From Patiria pectinifera (Eukaryota; Echinodermata; Asteroidea; Valvatida; Asterinidae): 64,000 bases of DNA. A program made the position numbers and the translations under genes. Where the stretch lies: contig CM057129.1 of NCBI GenBank assembly GCA_029964075.1, forward strand, positions 12,329,430 through 12,393,429. Reading direction: 5' to 3'. Each line of letters opens with the position of its first letter. Position 1 is the stretch's first letter. The notes under the pieces are model-generated. The model was given only the letters and a program-made list of their open reading frames with translations, searched no databases and had not been told where the DNA came from. Below are positions 33,437 to 46,100 of the stretch, in pieces.

Positions 33437-35731
33437 AAAACAGTTTTGAAGATGATTTTGCATTGCTTTCGGTGTTGTCGATTTGATAAACACATTTTTA
33501 ATATGCAATATTAACTTATAGAGGCTACTAATTATTAAATATGTAAACAATTAAACACGATTGTTGCTATTTCGTGAGATATTTATCTTATTAGATATTT
33601 AATGGAGGTTTTTTTTCCGGTTGTAAATACATTGTTTTGTTATTGTTAGGTCATTAAATATATTAGAAAGCTGGGAATTTTTTCAATGTGAAACGGTTTA
33701 AAAATAATGTAAAATTCATATTTTTACTGTGCTTGTGATAACTTTGAAAAAAAAAGAAGTCAGTTTTTATTCTGACAATACAAATCTGTTTCAGGTAATA
33801 AGTAAGGTTATTTTTATGTGAATAGACTTTCATTATTCATTTTTATTTTAACTTATATAATTTCTTTTTAATTTCCATTGCTTCACTCATATTAATTATT
33901 AACGTTACTGCTTGTAGTATTTATAAAGAAAAAAAAGACAATCACTTTTTTTTTTTACTTTTGACAATCAATGTGGTTTTTTTATGGGACTTTTTCTGCA
34001 ATTATTGTTTTTACATTTTTATGGAAAGATAATTTAGTAAGCCTAATTGGTGACTCGCATGACAATCGGTATTTTTTTAGTTTGCTTTGTTTTTGCTGCA
34101 TTTTGATAATCGTTTTTAATTTCAGTATTCACACAATTTGTAAAAAACAAGTTATTTAATTACGAAAGCTCAATTGTGAACTGAGATTAGATAAAGCATT
34201 TGGCAGTAATAGTGGCTGGTTAAAGATAGTTCTCAATCTCTGATGTGCCTTTCATGTTTTCGAATATAACTTTCAGAATAATTTCACAATTGCAGTCACT
34301 TGTAACTTCTCCAATAAAAAAAACCTTTTAAATGTAATGTGCCTTTTAAGTCAAATTGATAAGATGTCATGTCGGTTAATAGCCCACATCATGACTGCTA
34401 CAACAATTTATAAAAAAAGAATAAATAACGACGGAGATGATACGTGAATTACATTTTTTCCCATTTCCATGGAAACTATCACTGCCGTTAATTTGTTACT
34501 TGTTATAACTTCGCAGACGTTGAAAATGTTATGACAACCTGCTGCAAAACAAATTTAAAAACTCGCATTGCACTTGAAAAGCTATGTACATGTGTTAAAC
34601 GCTATGAAACTCTTCATGTCATAACGTTTCGTTTTTGGCAACTGCTGGCCTCAGGTGTTGAAAAATTTTCACGACTGATGCACAACAGACTTACAGGAAG
34701 AGAGATAAATATGAAGCCGTCATAAGTATTAATTTTAAGCAGTGTTAAATATATTTGTACACACAATGTATATACCCTTTCAATCTCGACATGCATTCCA
34801 GCTTGCACAAAACACTACTTTTTGGAGGTTTTTTTAGCGGTTGTGTACATTTCAAAACTCGTATTTTATGTATTCAATTTTGGGTTCATTTCTTGGCCTT
34901 GTGAAAATGATCTTGCAGCAATTTTCTTTATATTTTATTCCTTTTTCATTTTCTTGTTCCATAGGAACTTAGTTACAGCAAAACTAGTTGCACCGACCAT
35001 TGTCCAGTATTAGACATAACATAAGACTGGACTAATATAAGTAAATTTATCGGAATATCTTTTTCGATGGGATATACAAAAAGTTGATGCCTTGCCAAAC
35101 GGCTGAATAATAAATGGGCAATATCCTATCATCCTAATATTGTTTTGTAATGGACGTTCGTTCATTAACTCTTTTACATAAGAAATATTTATGTATTCAA
35201 TATGTGAATTTATTTTTCTCTCGATCTATCAGTGCAGCTATGCGGTATCACATGGTATTATTTTTTTAAGTACATATTTTAGTCTTTTGATACGATATTA
35301 CCCAATTTGTCGTTCATATTTAATGGTTTGTTGAACCATCCTTGTGCAAATAATTATCGTTTATTCCTCGATAGATAGAACGTGAATTTTATTACATTTA
35401 CTTGGCTTTCGAATGATGCATCAAAGTTCGCTGTTATTTTGTTAAATTCAGTGTAAATATCTCCACTTTATTTTCTTGTTTACAAACTTATGTAGTTTAG
35501 CTTCCTTGCTTCTACGAGACATCTTCTATCGTGACATAACAATAGAGCCTCTATACTGTTTTGTTTTAAGACAGTTAACCAGAATCTGCTTTTATTTTGA
35601 TATTTCATTGTGACAATCGTGGTTATGTAAAAAAAAAAAAATCCACCGGCTGACAAGTATTACTAAAAAAAATGCAAGTATTATTGCAAATGTGCCTTCA
35701 GTAATAAATCACATATTCTCCGATCGCTGCC
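33437..35731. other. AT-rich intergenic tract
   Basis: No coding signal. Strongly AT-rich with long T runs, in contrast to the flanks. It could be part of a long ARID3 3' UTR or plain intergenic DNA. Confidence 0.45.
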
Positions 35732-35944
35732 TTAGGCCAAAAAAAAAAAGTCTCCGGTTTCTGGTATGCGCGCGCGTCGCCGTAGCCATGCGCGTCGGCA
35801 ATATGAAAAAGTTTTTTTTTCAATACAAGATGATCTTTCAAAACCGCCAAACTCACTGGTTTGACTGGAATTCTGCTGCTGCACAATTTTAACGTGTTTT
35901 TAGAAGGGGTTATTATCGAGGAAAAGATTTATGTGGCCTCTCTG

Positions 35945-36110
35945 GCAGTGATGTAGTGCCTTGATGCTGGGCCTTGGCCTTAAGGCTGCCTTAAGGCTGG
36001 ATTTTAGGGCCTTGGCCTTAGCCTCGAGGCTTGAGGGCAAAAGCCTTGGCCTTGGCCTTGGCCTTGAGGGTTCAGGGCCTTGCAATTTTGAGTCAAGGCT
36101 CTTCAAGGCC
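35945..36110. repeat. GGCCTTGGCCTTAAGG minisatellite, array 1
   Basis: Irregular repeats of CTTGGCCTTGGCCTTGAGG and CCTTAAGGCTG. The same motif makes the array at 36880-37015 inside the same element. Confidence 0.85.
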
Positions 36111-36879
36111 CATAGATTTTTGCATTTTCCAGATAAATCTGTTCGAAATTTTGCTGTTACCATTTTAATCATATTACTATGGAGGAGGGAAGAACCCTAT
36201 AGATTTTTGCTTTGGGCACACTTCCACTTTTATAGCATCACATTTTGTTACCATTGTAATATATATTTGCTGCAAAAATATTCCGTACACTTGTGGGGCT
36301 AATGAGATGATCACTTTAATTGCATATAACTATGGAATAGATCTGATTGGTTGTAAATGTCTCCCTGATAAGTGCTAAAGATTTGCATGTATCTGTTTTA
36401 GATAATGCTGATATTTCTGACCTAAATCAGTTTCTTGATCCCCCCTTTTGTTACACTTGGGAGAATTGTGTGTCAATATAGAAGTAAATCATCATTTTAT
36501 TTAGTTAAACCATATTGAAGACCTGAACTTATACTTTAATAGATACAGTGCAGTCATAAAACGGTGTAGGCCTATGCGAGCATGTTGATTGCAATTAAAG
36601 AAATGTTGTTCTTCGTAACGAGCAATTCGTGATGATAAGGACGGATCCAGGGGGGCCATGCCCCCATTTTTATGTGACGTCGTAATAAAGGCAGGCAATC
36701 AGTACACCACCATCTTTTCCTCAAAAACATTGGTTAAAATGGTCAGAAATTGCCTCAAATCGCACCACAGAGCATCTCGAATCCAAACAATTGTTCGTTG
36801 CCCTTAAGCGGGCCCTGAAGCCCAAACCGTAATTTGTTGTGACTATAATTAGTTCTATATCAGTGGTCATTTCATAAAA

Positions 36880-37015
36880 CAGGGCCTTGGCCTTGGCCTT
36901 GGCCTTGAGGTTAAGCCTTGCCTTAGCCTCGGAGGTCAGGGTCAAAGCCTTGGCCTTGGCCTTGAGGGTTAAAGCCTTGGCCTTGGCCTTGGCCTTGAGG
37001 GTCAAAGCCTTTGCT
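36880..37015. repeat. GGCCTTGGCCTTGAGG minisatellite, array 2
   Basis: Units of GCCTTGGCCTTGGCCTTGAG followed by GGTCAAA. The open frames it creates (for example at 36887-37153) are repeat artefacts. Confidence 0.85.
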
Positions 37016-37586
37016 CCAACACTGCTCTCTGGACTCACATATATTTGCACTAAGTTTAGTCGGGCACCATTTGCAGTCATCAGCCGACATTTGAAGCTCC
37101 ATACCAGAAACCGGAGACTTTTTTTTTTTGGCCTTACATATAGTAAACTTTGAACTATACAAATACCTTATTTGCATGGTGCCTTTTTTAAGCTCTGGTA
37201 GGAGCTTCTACATATCACTTGGTGGTCGGTCGGTCAGTCTGTCCCGAAAATTGACCAAAAGTATGGTGATCCATATGTGCCATCGGCGTCGCATTTTCCA
37301 GCTCTGGCAGGGATCATTTTCATCGATTTCGTGCAAGACTTTCATGCAAGACGTCTTGCAACACGGCCAGAGCTTATTGTGCACTCGCACTTGTTTTAAC
37401 ACAAAACCGATCGTGAGCTTATGTACTAACATGCATTCTTAATTGCAAAGAAAATCATCTTCATACCAAAATCCGAATTTTTAACAGTAAATAATGTGGA
37501 AGGGAACAGGTTGAAGTATAGATGAACTTGTTTTTGTCAAATTATACGTCCTCACAAAATACACCACAAATTGTATTTTTTTTGTA

Positions 37587-37773
37587 CAGTCGAATCTCTT
37601 TAGTACAAACTCTGTTAATACAAAATTCTGGTTATAAGAAACATAAAGCCTTAGTCCCGACTGTGCATTTATGTGCACAATGAATGGGACTGATGTTCCT
37701 CTTAATACAAAATTCTGATTTAACAAACAATTTGGCTAGGTCCGAACGAGTTTGTATTAACGAGACTCGAATG
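37587..37773. mobile_element. Tc1/mariner-like MITE, copy 2
   Basis: 187 bp, TA-flanked, ends CAGTCGAATCTCTTTAGTAC / GTATTAACGAGACTCGAATG. Same family as 6056-6242, more diverged at the ends. Confidence 0.85.
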
Positions 37774-39975
37774 TATATATGGTGGATATTGAGTTAAAAA
37801 AACACCACGGTGGTATAATGTGCAAGATTAAACTTGTGTATCATAGATGCAGTTGTTTCCAGGTTTGGTAAATAGTAAAAAAAAGGGTGTGGTTTCAAAA
37901 GGAGCAACGCCCTACTCAATATCCCCCACCTTAGCAGGCCTCTGCGAATGAAACAGCTGGCCACTATGCTCTGTGTAAAGTACATGTATGTTGTGAGACA
38001 TTATATTCTGTGGCCCTCCCATGCTGTAAGCATTGTGTTGTCCCTCAGTATTGAGCGTTGCAATAAATGGTGTCTTTCTAACAAAGGTGAGCAGATGGTC
38101 AATTGATGTGGAGTTTATTTTGGTTCGTCGAGTTTGATATGAAAAGAGCGATTTGCGGTTAAAACAGCGATTGGCGGTTTTCGTGTAAAAAAAAATGGTT
38201 CTGAAGCTGAGCCAATAGACCCCTAGCCTTGATTCAAGTCGCATATTCCCTTTTCGGAACCGTTACTTCAAACGCAATACTTTCATTGCGTATCGTCATT
38301 TCCAACAGTGAATAAGTTCGCGCGTATAGAGTTTAACCTGGATAGCTTTGTCTCAGAATCCGGTGGCTGTATTCTCTGCTATGCCGGGGATGTTTGTTGT
38401 TGGACGGACAATTTGTGGAAGCGGTCTTGACGTAACTGAGTTCATGTGACTTAGATTTTCGCCTGTTTTTTAGAATCTAAATTCAAATACATATGTACAA
38501 TGTATGTAGACTTCCCCTCCCTTTTCGTAACGTATTAATCCAGAAGAGATGTTCAGGTAGCATTTAACTACGGGTCCTCTACACAGGAGAGGACCCGTGA
38601 TTTATCACAGGACTTAAAGTACTTTGTAAAATACACAATTGTCACCAAATTCAGAGTTAACTTATCATTGACTCAAATTGAGTTGACCATTTATTCGCAT
38701 TTGATTTTTTTGGTGTAAAAATATCTTCAAATTTATAGGCCATACTTTAAAGTTACGTCAAACGATTTGTACCGTAGTACCAAAATATTTTAACAGAACT
38801 TTACAATATCCTTTAAAATGCAATCTTTCTTTAAAATTCAATCGAGTAAGACTTACAATTTAAATGACACGTATTTTAAGTTAGTCTGTAGACTTTCCTT
38901 CAGAAAGACAATACGAATTTGTGGAGGTTCAGTTTAAAAACAAACAAACAAACAAACAAACAAATACCCCAACACCCCATACAAACAAACCAACAAACAA
39001 ACACATTATGCAAAGTTTTTTACCAAACATCTGAAACACAGCTTGGTGTTAGATACTGAATTAATGCAATATCTGTAACCACCATTCGGTCAACCCAACA
39101 CTTTTTATCTTTGTGTTGGTGTCTGAAATGTCTGCACGTATTCACCTCATTTGTGTGTCGCAAATATAGATAACAATATCTCAGAGGAAACATAATTATC
39201 TCAAATATTGAAAAAAGGAATAATTTTATTTTAGTGTTCCGTCAGTTTTAAGAATTATCATAAATTTTGCATAAGATATTATTTTCACACTGTCCTGATC
39301 TTGAATTACTGTTTTCGCTATAAAATATATACACAAATTAATAGTTAAGTTAGAAAAAGTAATGCTGCTTATCAGATGTACATGCACGTCTGTTATTCTT
39401 CATTAATTAAATTCGTGGCTAACTAGGGATATGGTTTAGCCGGATATTGTCATTTTGATGAAAACACGTAGGCCCGACCTTAATCAATATGGCGGATGGA
39501 CATGCACATTGTTGTGAAAACTCATGGGAAGTTTTGTATTGTGGCACTTTGCATTGAATTAATGAGTTTGTTGCGTAGTAAAATGTCACAATGAAATGGT
39601 AGTTGAAATGAAATAGCTAGGATATTCCAGCATGCATGCTAGCTCCTTGGAATAACTAGAGGTGACGTCACATTTGTTTACATCCGTGGCGCCCTCTGTC
39701 GGCAGTTATGACACCTGCCGGGCAAGAAAACTATACGTTTACATAAGATTTTTCAAGCTTTAAGATAAAATTACAATGACTACTACGAAAGCAATGCAGA
39801 AATATGATTTCACGATTGCACTTAGTTATTGGACAAGTAAATGTGGCTTTTTTTTTTAAACCAGCAACGGCTTTTTTTTTGAAAATGAAATAAACACTTT
39901 TCAACTGATTAAAATCGACAGATGGCGCTGTTTATAGTCAACATATGGCGCTGTTGATGGTAGAGGGTGCTTTTT
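37774..39975. other. intergenic / TRPM 3' flank
   Basis: No exon recognised on either strand. A (CAAA)n tract lies at about 38939-39001. A 110-codon minus-strand frame (37912-38244) has no recognisable relative. Confidence 0.45.
39225..39230 (-). promoter_or_regulatory. candidate TRPM poly(A) signal
   Basis: AATAAA on the minus strand, about 745 nt after the TRPM stop in AT-rich sequence. It is weak evidence because AT-rich DNA makes such words often. Confidence 0.25.
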
Positions 39976-40180
39976 TCAGACTGTAACGGGAGACGTGGAC
40001 GTGAGTTTACCAGCGGTCCCTTTCTTGCCGTCTGGGTCCTCGACGTTGCTCATGAGTTGGATCATGTTTTGCATGGATTTCTCGATGCCGCCCACTCGCT
40101 CCGTCAGGCGCCGGATGGATTCCTTGTACTTTAAATCACGCTGCTGCTGCTCCTCTTGAAAGTTGGAGTACGTGTCCACC
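39976..40180 (-). CDS. TRPM: TRPM terminal exon w23: coiled coil and stop
   Basis: 205 nt (1 + 67 residues + TGA), acceptor GTCTCCAG. It encodes YKESIRRLTERVGGIEKSMQ then NMIQLMSNVED, a heptad coiled coil for tetramer assembly, and a Ser/Thr-rich tail ending SPVTV. A GTAAAC word inside the tail could act as a donor to a further exon, but no C-terminal enzyme domain is visible downstream. Confidence 0.92.
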
Positions 40181-43100
40181 CTGGAGACGAATCGTCAAGA
40201 ATTTGTCAGAATTTGCTTTTCATTCAGATTGGTTAGAAATGGTCAATTTTTCATACATAAGTGATACAAATACTGCAAGTTAAACTTGCACGACCCCCCC
40301 CCCCCCGGCATGCTGGCAGTATTTATACAGTCAGAAGCACACTTTTCAGTTAACCCTAACTAAAATCAACAATGACCTCATTTGACCCCTAGATGACCTT
40401 TGACCTCATGTCTCAGGTCACCTGAAGTCCCCTTACCCAAAGATTATTGTCACCAAGTTTGGTTGAGAGTGAAGTCTGACTTTTCATAGGACAGCACTTT
40501 TCAGTTTACCTAATTAACCAAACACAATGACCTCATTTGACCCTTAGATGACTTTTGTCCTCAAAAGTCTCAAGTCATCTTATGTACCCAAAGATTGTTG
40601 TCACCAAGTTTGGTTGAGAGTGAAGTCTGACTTTTCACATAACAGCACTAAACAGTTGGAACATGCGGACATGCAGAAGGACACTATCGCATGCAAGATC
40701 CCCCTTTCTTGGCTTAAAAACCTGGGGATAAATATGTGAGGACTGGGGTGTGGCGTAACAAGTCACGTGTACATGTACTTGCTCACCTCTCTGATATCCT
40801 TTGTATTGTGCCGTTCACCGATAGCTGTTTCTCCAGAGCCTTCTGTCTCAAGTAGTTCTCGGTGCACTCTTCTTCGAAGTTATACAGCAGTTGCATCGAC
40901 GGCTCATCCAAAAGCTCCTCTGATACAAAACAAAAATCGTGAATGATTTTTGGTCTTCAAATCAAGCCATGGAGCTCTGAGTCAAGCGGATGGAAAAGCC
41001 GTCCGACACACAGATTTGACACATGAAATGTCCAAACTACCATATATCGGAGACAAAATATGCATTTGCAAACATTTTTCCGTCACTTATGTTTAAATAT
41101 CAATATTTAAATACCGTTAAATTAAATTTTTAAAATATGCTCAACAAGTAGGTGAAAATTGCTGTCACAAGTGGGTTTCCTTCTTTTTGCACTACCCTGT
41201 ATGTTAAATTGATGAGTAGATCATTTAATAACCTACTCATTTCTGGCGTGCCTAAAGTGTGTCCACAACACGAGTACATGGCTCTCCTGATGACCATGAT
41301 GACGTGAATGACGATGGTGAACGGCGGAGGCAGGAAGGGTTTCTTGCTATACTCCAAGATCAGACAGTAACGCTGGAACTTCCAAATCTCGCTGGCGTTG
41401 TCGTGAACTCGTGTGAACGTGTTACTGACAAGAAGAAACAAAAATAGTGTCGGGGATTACTTTCAAGCGGATTTGGGGGGGTTTTTTGGTTGAAAGAAAG
41501 GATATCTATAGCTTTGTGGTAAACTGCACGGTTTGGATGCTGTCCTTTAACGCACCGTTTTTACGGTTACAGTTGGGAGTAGGATTAGGGTCATGGCTAT
41601 GGATACGGTTAGGGTAAGGGTTGGGGTTAGATTCAGCGTTAGTGCCCGACTAAGGGTCAGGGATCTAATTAAGTGTCCATAAACAAATTTTTAAGATGAT
41701 TTATATAACTTTTAGCAACTGAAGATAATCATTCTGTTGAGAAGAATACACTGGTTTCTTTTTAGTCGTAATATAATTATTTGCTCTTTTTGGAGGCAAA
41801 TTAACTGTCAACTTAACCCTGGCTTGGTGCAACAACCTGTAGTAAACCATCACCACAGAAATTTTTTATTAAAACGCGCGATCAATTTTTATCGGAATGT
41901 TCACAAACCCGGTAGCATCTCCGCAGATGAACGCACGTAAGCACATGCGCGCGTCGGCAAAGGCGATTGAGAGTGTCCTCCAATTGCTCTCTAACGTCAA
42001 CATGGGGGCGTACTCGTGCACGGAGCCCATACTCACTTAAAAATGGCGATGAGCAAATTCAAGAGCAGCACGTTGGAGATCATCAGGTACACACTCATGA
42101 TCCCAGTCACGATCACTTTATCCAGGTCACCGGCTTCAGCTTGTGGACTAGCAGTCGCATCTGTTTAATAACATTCAGACACGAACAACCAATTAGTCAG
42201 TTCAATGCAATGTTAAAGGTACAGTCCATCATTTGCAGCTTTCCAAAAAGTAGCTGACGAAATTAGTGTTGAAAATCATACGTAGTGGGACTAAACTCCC
42301 TGTGAAATTATTGTTTCTGGCAAGCTGTCATTTTGAAGAAAAAAAAAATGAAAGAAGGCCATTTTCAACGATGCGTCTAAAGACGCATTCTTGGAGATTT
42401 CCGTTAGTAGTTCGTGTTTTATTCGGCGAAGCCGTGAATTTGGGTGTGCGCAAACGTTGACACGACGCACACACGTACGTACGTACGCGCGCGCGGTTGC
42501 TATTATCGGTCCAGTGCGTGACATCGCGTAGCTGCAATGGGCTGAATGAGAACGTCTCCTGGACGTTGAATTTACCTACCGCGGTAGAATCGCGTAGGTG
42601 TAGTTTGTGGAATATTGTCCATGATATACAAATGGACGCGAAACGCGCAAATTCTGAGACAAACAAATCTTAACGTCTTGGATTATACAGCATTCACTGA
42701 GCTAAACCTTCATCGGGTTAGTTGTTAAGCAACCTTCTTTAGATTTAGAGCACTTTTGGTGCTTTAAACGAACATAATGTACAAATTACAAATGATGCAC
42801 TCTTCCTTTAAAACCGCCTTATGTGTACAGAGAGAGCAACAAGAATGCACATCAATGAAATTGAATTTCAGGAGTTCTTTGTTTTGTACCTTGAGTGAAA
42901 TTAAACTATTATAGAGAAGGTAGCAGTTTCAAGACTTACTAAAATTAAAATTATAATTTTTAATTTCAGTTTTCAAAGTGCTATCTTCTCTATTTAACCG
43001 TATTGTAACGTCGAACGAATCTAGGGTTCTCACACGCCCGACGAAGGAAACCACAGACACTATTCTTCAGGGCTTCGGGGCTCTCCGGCCATTTATTCTC

Positions 43101-46100
43101 TCCACTTTCTTTACACGAGGCTCTCACTTTTATACAACTCACAACGAAAAGAACGCTATATCAAAGTCACACTACTGAGCCGGCGCAGTCTGGCAACGGG
43201 TCTCCCTGGCCCAGCAGCAGGGGTCCCAAACGCTACGGTTGCACCGTGGGTCCGTGCTAGCGCCCTCTGCCGGCGGCCCGGCACCGCCGGGCCGCCCCCT
43301 CCGAGGACCGTTGTTCGTCCCCGAACAAGGCGGCGCCTCCGCTGGGGTATCCGCTTGGGTCTCCGCTTGGGTCTCCTGGTCTCCTCTGTGGTCTCCTCCG
43401 GGGTCACCTCTGGGGTCTCCTCTGGGTTTTCCTCTGGGTTCTCCGTTTGGATCACCTCTGGGATCACCTCTGGGTTCTCCTCTTGGCCCACCCCGGGGTC
43501 TCCTCTCCATTGACTCCTGTGCGGCGAACTCCATCGGCTCCGCTCCATTGAGTCCCGTGCGGAGCAACTGCGCCGGCTCCTCTCCATTGACTCCCGTGCG
43601 GAGCGACTCCACGGTTCCGCTCCATTAACTCCCGTGCGGAGCGACTCTGTCGGCTCAACTCCATTTACTCCCGTGCGGCGCAACTCCCTCGGCTCCGCTC
43701 CATAGACTCCCGTGCGGGGCAACCTCGCCGGCTCCGCTCCATTGAATCCCGTGCGGAGCAACTTCGCCGGCTCCGCTCCATTGATTCCCGTGCGGAGCAA
43801 CTTTTCCAGCTCCGCTCCATTGAATCCCGTGCGGAGCGTCTCTACCGGCTCCGCTCCATTGATTCCCGTGCGGAGCAACTTTTCCAGCTCCGTACCATTG
43901 AATCCCGTGCGGAGCGTCTCTACCGGCTCCGCTCCATTGATTCCCGTGCGGAGCAACTTTTCCAGCTCCGCTCCATTGAATACCGTGCGGAGCGTCTCTA
44001 CCGGCTCCGCTCCATTGATTCCCGTGCGGAGCAACTTTTCCAGCTCCGCTCCATTGAATCCCGTGCGGAGCGTCTCTACCGGCTCCGCTCCATTGATTCC
44101 CGTGCGGAGCAACTTTTCCAGCTCCGTACCATTGAATCCCGTGCGGAGCATCTCTACCGGCTCCGCTCCATTGATTCCCGTGCGGAGCAACTTTTCCAGC
44201 TCCGCTCCATTGAATCCTGTGCGGAGCGTCTCTACCGGCTCCGCGCCATTGATTCCCGTGAGGAGCAACTTTTCCAGCTCCGCTCCATTGAATCCCGTGC
44301 GGAGCGTCTCTACCGGCTCCGCTCCATTGATTCCCGTGCGGAGCAACTTTTCCAGCTCCGTACCATTGAATCCCGTGCGGAGCGTCTCTACCGGCTCCGC
44401 TCCATTGATTCCCGTGCGGAGCAACTTTTCCAGCTCCGCTCCATTGAATCCTGTGCGGAGCGTCTCTACCGGCTCCGCGCCATTGATTCCCGTGAGGAGC
44501 AACTTTTCCAGCTCCGCTCCATTGAATCCCGTGCGGAGCGTCTCTACCGGCTCCGCTCCATTGATTCCCGTGCGGAGCAACTTTTCCAGCTCCGCTCCAT
44601 TGAATCCCGTGCGGAGCGTCTCTACCGGCTCCGCTCCATTGATTCCCGTGCGGAGCAACTTTTCCAGCTCCGCTCCATTGAATCCCGTGCGGAGCGTCTC
44701 TACCGGCGAACACGCATCCGGCGCTTGTACATGCGCGGAACGGGGCCGTTTCGGAGGGAAACTGTGCCCGGTGTATTGGTGTCCGTGGAACGGAGCCGTT
44801 CCAGCTGAAACATGCGTCCGTTGTATGAATGTGTGTGTTTCGGGGCTGTTCCCATCGCGGGCCCTGGCACGTGTGTTGATGCGGGGTGTCTCCGGACGAT
44901 CAAGCCCGGCCAGCCCCGCTTTATCAACAGGCGCAACTCGGCAGTGTTCCGAGTGGAACAGAGCGTCTGTTGCGCCGTGCTGCACAGTGCGGCGCGATTC
45001 CCCATGGGATGCGTCCGTTGTATGAATGTGTGTGTTACGGGGCAGTTCCGGGGGGAACGTGCACCCGGTGAATTGGTGTTTGTAAAACGGAGCTGTTCCG
45101 GAGACAAAACATGCGTCCGTTGTATGGTGTGTGTGTTACGGGGCTGTTCCCATCGTGGGCCCTGGCACGTGTGTTGATGCGGGGTGTCTCCGGACGATCA
45201 AGCCCGGCCAGCCCCGCTTTATCAACAGGCGCAACTCGGCAGTGTTCCGAGTGGAACAGAGCGTCTGTTGCGCCTTGGTGCACAGTGCGGCGCGATTCCC
45301 CATGGGATGTAGCATGTGGGCCTAGCTGGCTCCCCGAAACCTTGAAAAAGTCCAACTCCGAGTCATCCAACGTGACGAACGCTTTGCTGGCCATCTCACC
45401 AGGTTGGTTTACGCTCTGCGAGGCCCCGATCCAGCGTGCGTACCCGCCGTGTGGCGAGTCGGACGCCAGACTAACTCGACCCGGTGTATTCATGGCGAAA
45501 AACACTCCAAATTCTACCTGTTTTTCCTCCATCAGACATCCCACCGCTGCCACCAATGTAACGTCGAACGAATCTAGGGTTCTCACACGCCCGACGAAGG
45601 AAACCACAGACACTATTCTTCAGGGCTTCGGGGCTCTCCGGCCATTTATTCTCTCCACTTTCTTTACACGAGGCTCTCACTTTTATACAACTCACAACGA
45701 AAAGAACGCTATATCAAAGTCACACTACTGAGCCGGCGCAGTCTGGCAACGGGTCTCCCTGGCCCAGCAGCAGGGGTCCCAACGCTACGGTTGCACCGTG
45801 GGTCCGTGCTGGCGCCCTCTGCCGGCGGCCCAGCACCGCCGTTACAGTATCTAACAGACTAACACACGGCTGTATACAACTTTGAAATTAAACTGTAATT
45901 ATTGCCGTAATTGATCAGCATTTCAAGCCTTATGAATTTTGTCGTCAATTTATTGAATTCGGCTGAATGGAAGCTAATGGTGAACAATGCAGCTGCTTCT
46001 ATAATTGCACCAAATTACCAGAGAAGCAATTTCTGACTGGCAAAATCATTAATTTTGTAATGAAACCCGACATTGCCGGCGATATAATTCATCGTATTAT

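Larger units (their letters stand above)
35735..37133. mobile_element. long PIF/Harbinger-like element with CCTTGG arrays
   Basis: Flanked by TTA (35732-35734, 37134-37136). Ends GGCCAAAAAAAAAAAGTCTC / GAGACTTTTTTTTTTTGGCC. The outer ~200 bp on the left and ~120 bp on the right match the MITE at 10977-11344. The middle holds two minisatellites and about 750 bp of unrelated sequence. No transposase. Confidence 0.75.
43004..45846 (-). mobile_element. non-autonomous LTR retrotransposon, young insertion
   Basis: Two direct LTRs of about 286-290 bp (43004-43289 and 45557-45846), with TGTAACG / CGTTACA as element termini and a 4-bp target duplication GTAT (43000-43003, 45847-45850). Read on the minus strand, an 18-nt primer-binding site (45538-45555, TGGTGGCAGCGGTGGGAT) follows the 5' LTR after one base and is complementary to the 3' end of a typical tRNA-Leu. 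The LTRs are about 1% apart, so the insertion is recent. The interior has a short GC-rich region, a ~299-bp tandem duplication and a large 39-bp repeat array. No protease, reverse transcriptase, integrase or envelope is seen, so it is not autonomous. Gypsy-like by layout (inference). It lies inside the TRPM w19-w20 intron. Confidence 0.88.

Noticed and set aside
36887-37153. Ala/Leu-rich repeat protein
   Set aside because: It is a translation of the CCTTGG minisatellite.
37912-38244. 110-codon minus-strand frame as a possible extra TRPM exon
   Set aside because: No Nudix box or other TRPM tail motif and no convincing splice sites in phase with the last exon.
41570-41650. Interstitial telomere array
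   Set aside because: Only scattered TTAGGG-like words (GGTTAGGGTAAGGGTTGG); too degenerate to call.
42470-42496. ACGT/CG alternating tract as a regulatory site
   Set aside because: Simple alternating repeat, expected to occur in such DNA; no further support.
43156-45025. Large open frames on both strands (up to 609 codons)
   Set aside because: They are generated by a 39-bp tandem array inside an LTR element; unit length divisible by three keeps many frames open. Not called as a host gene.
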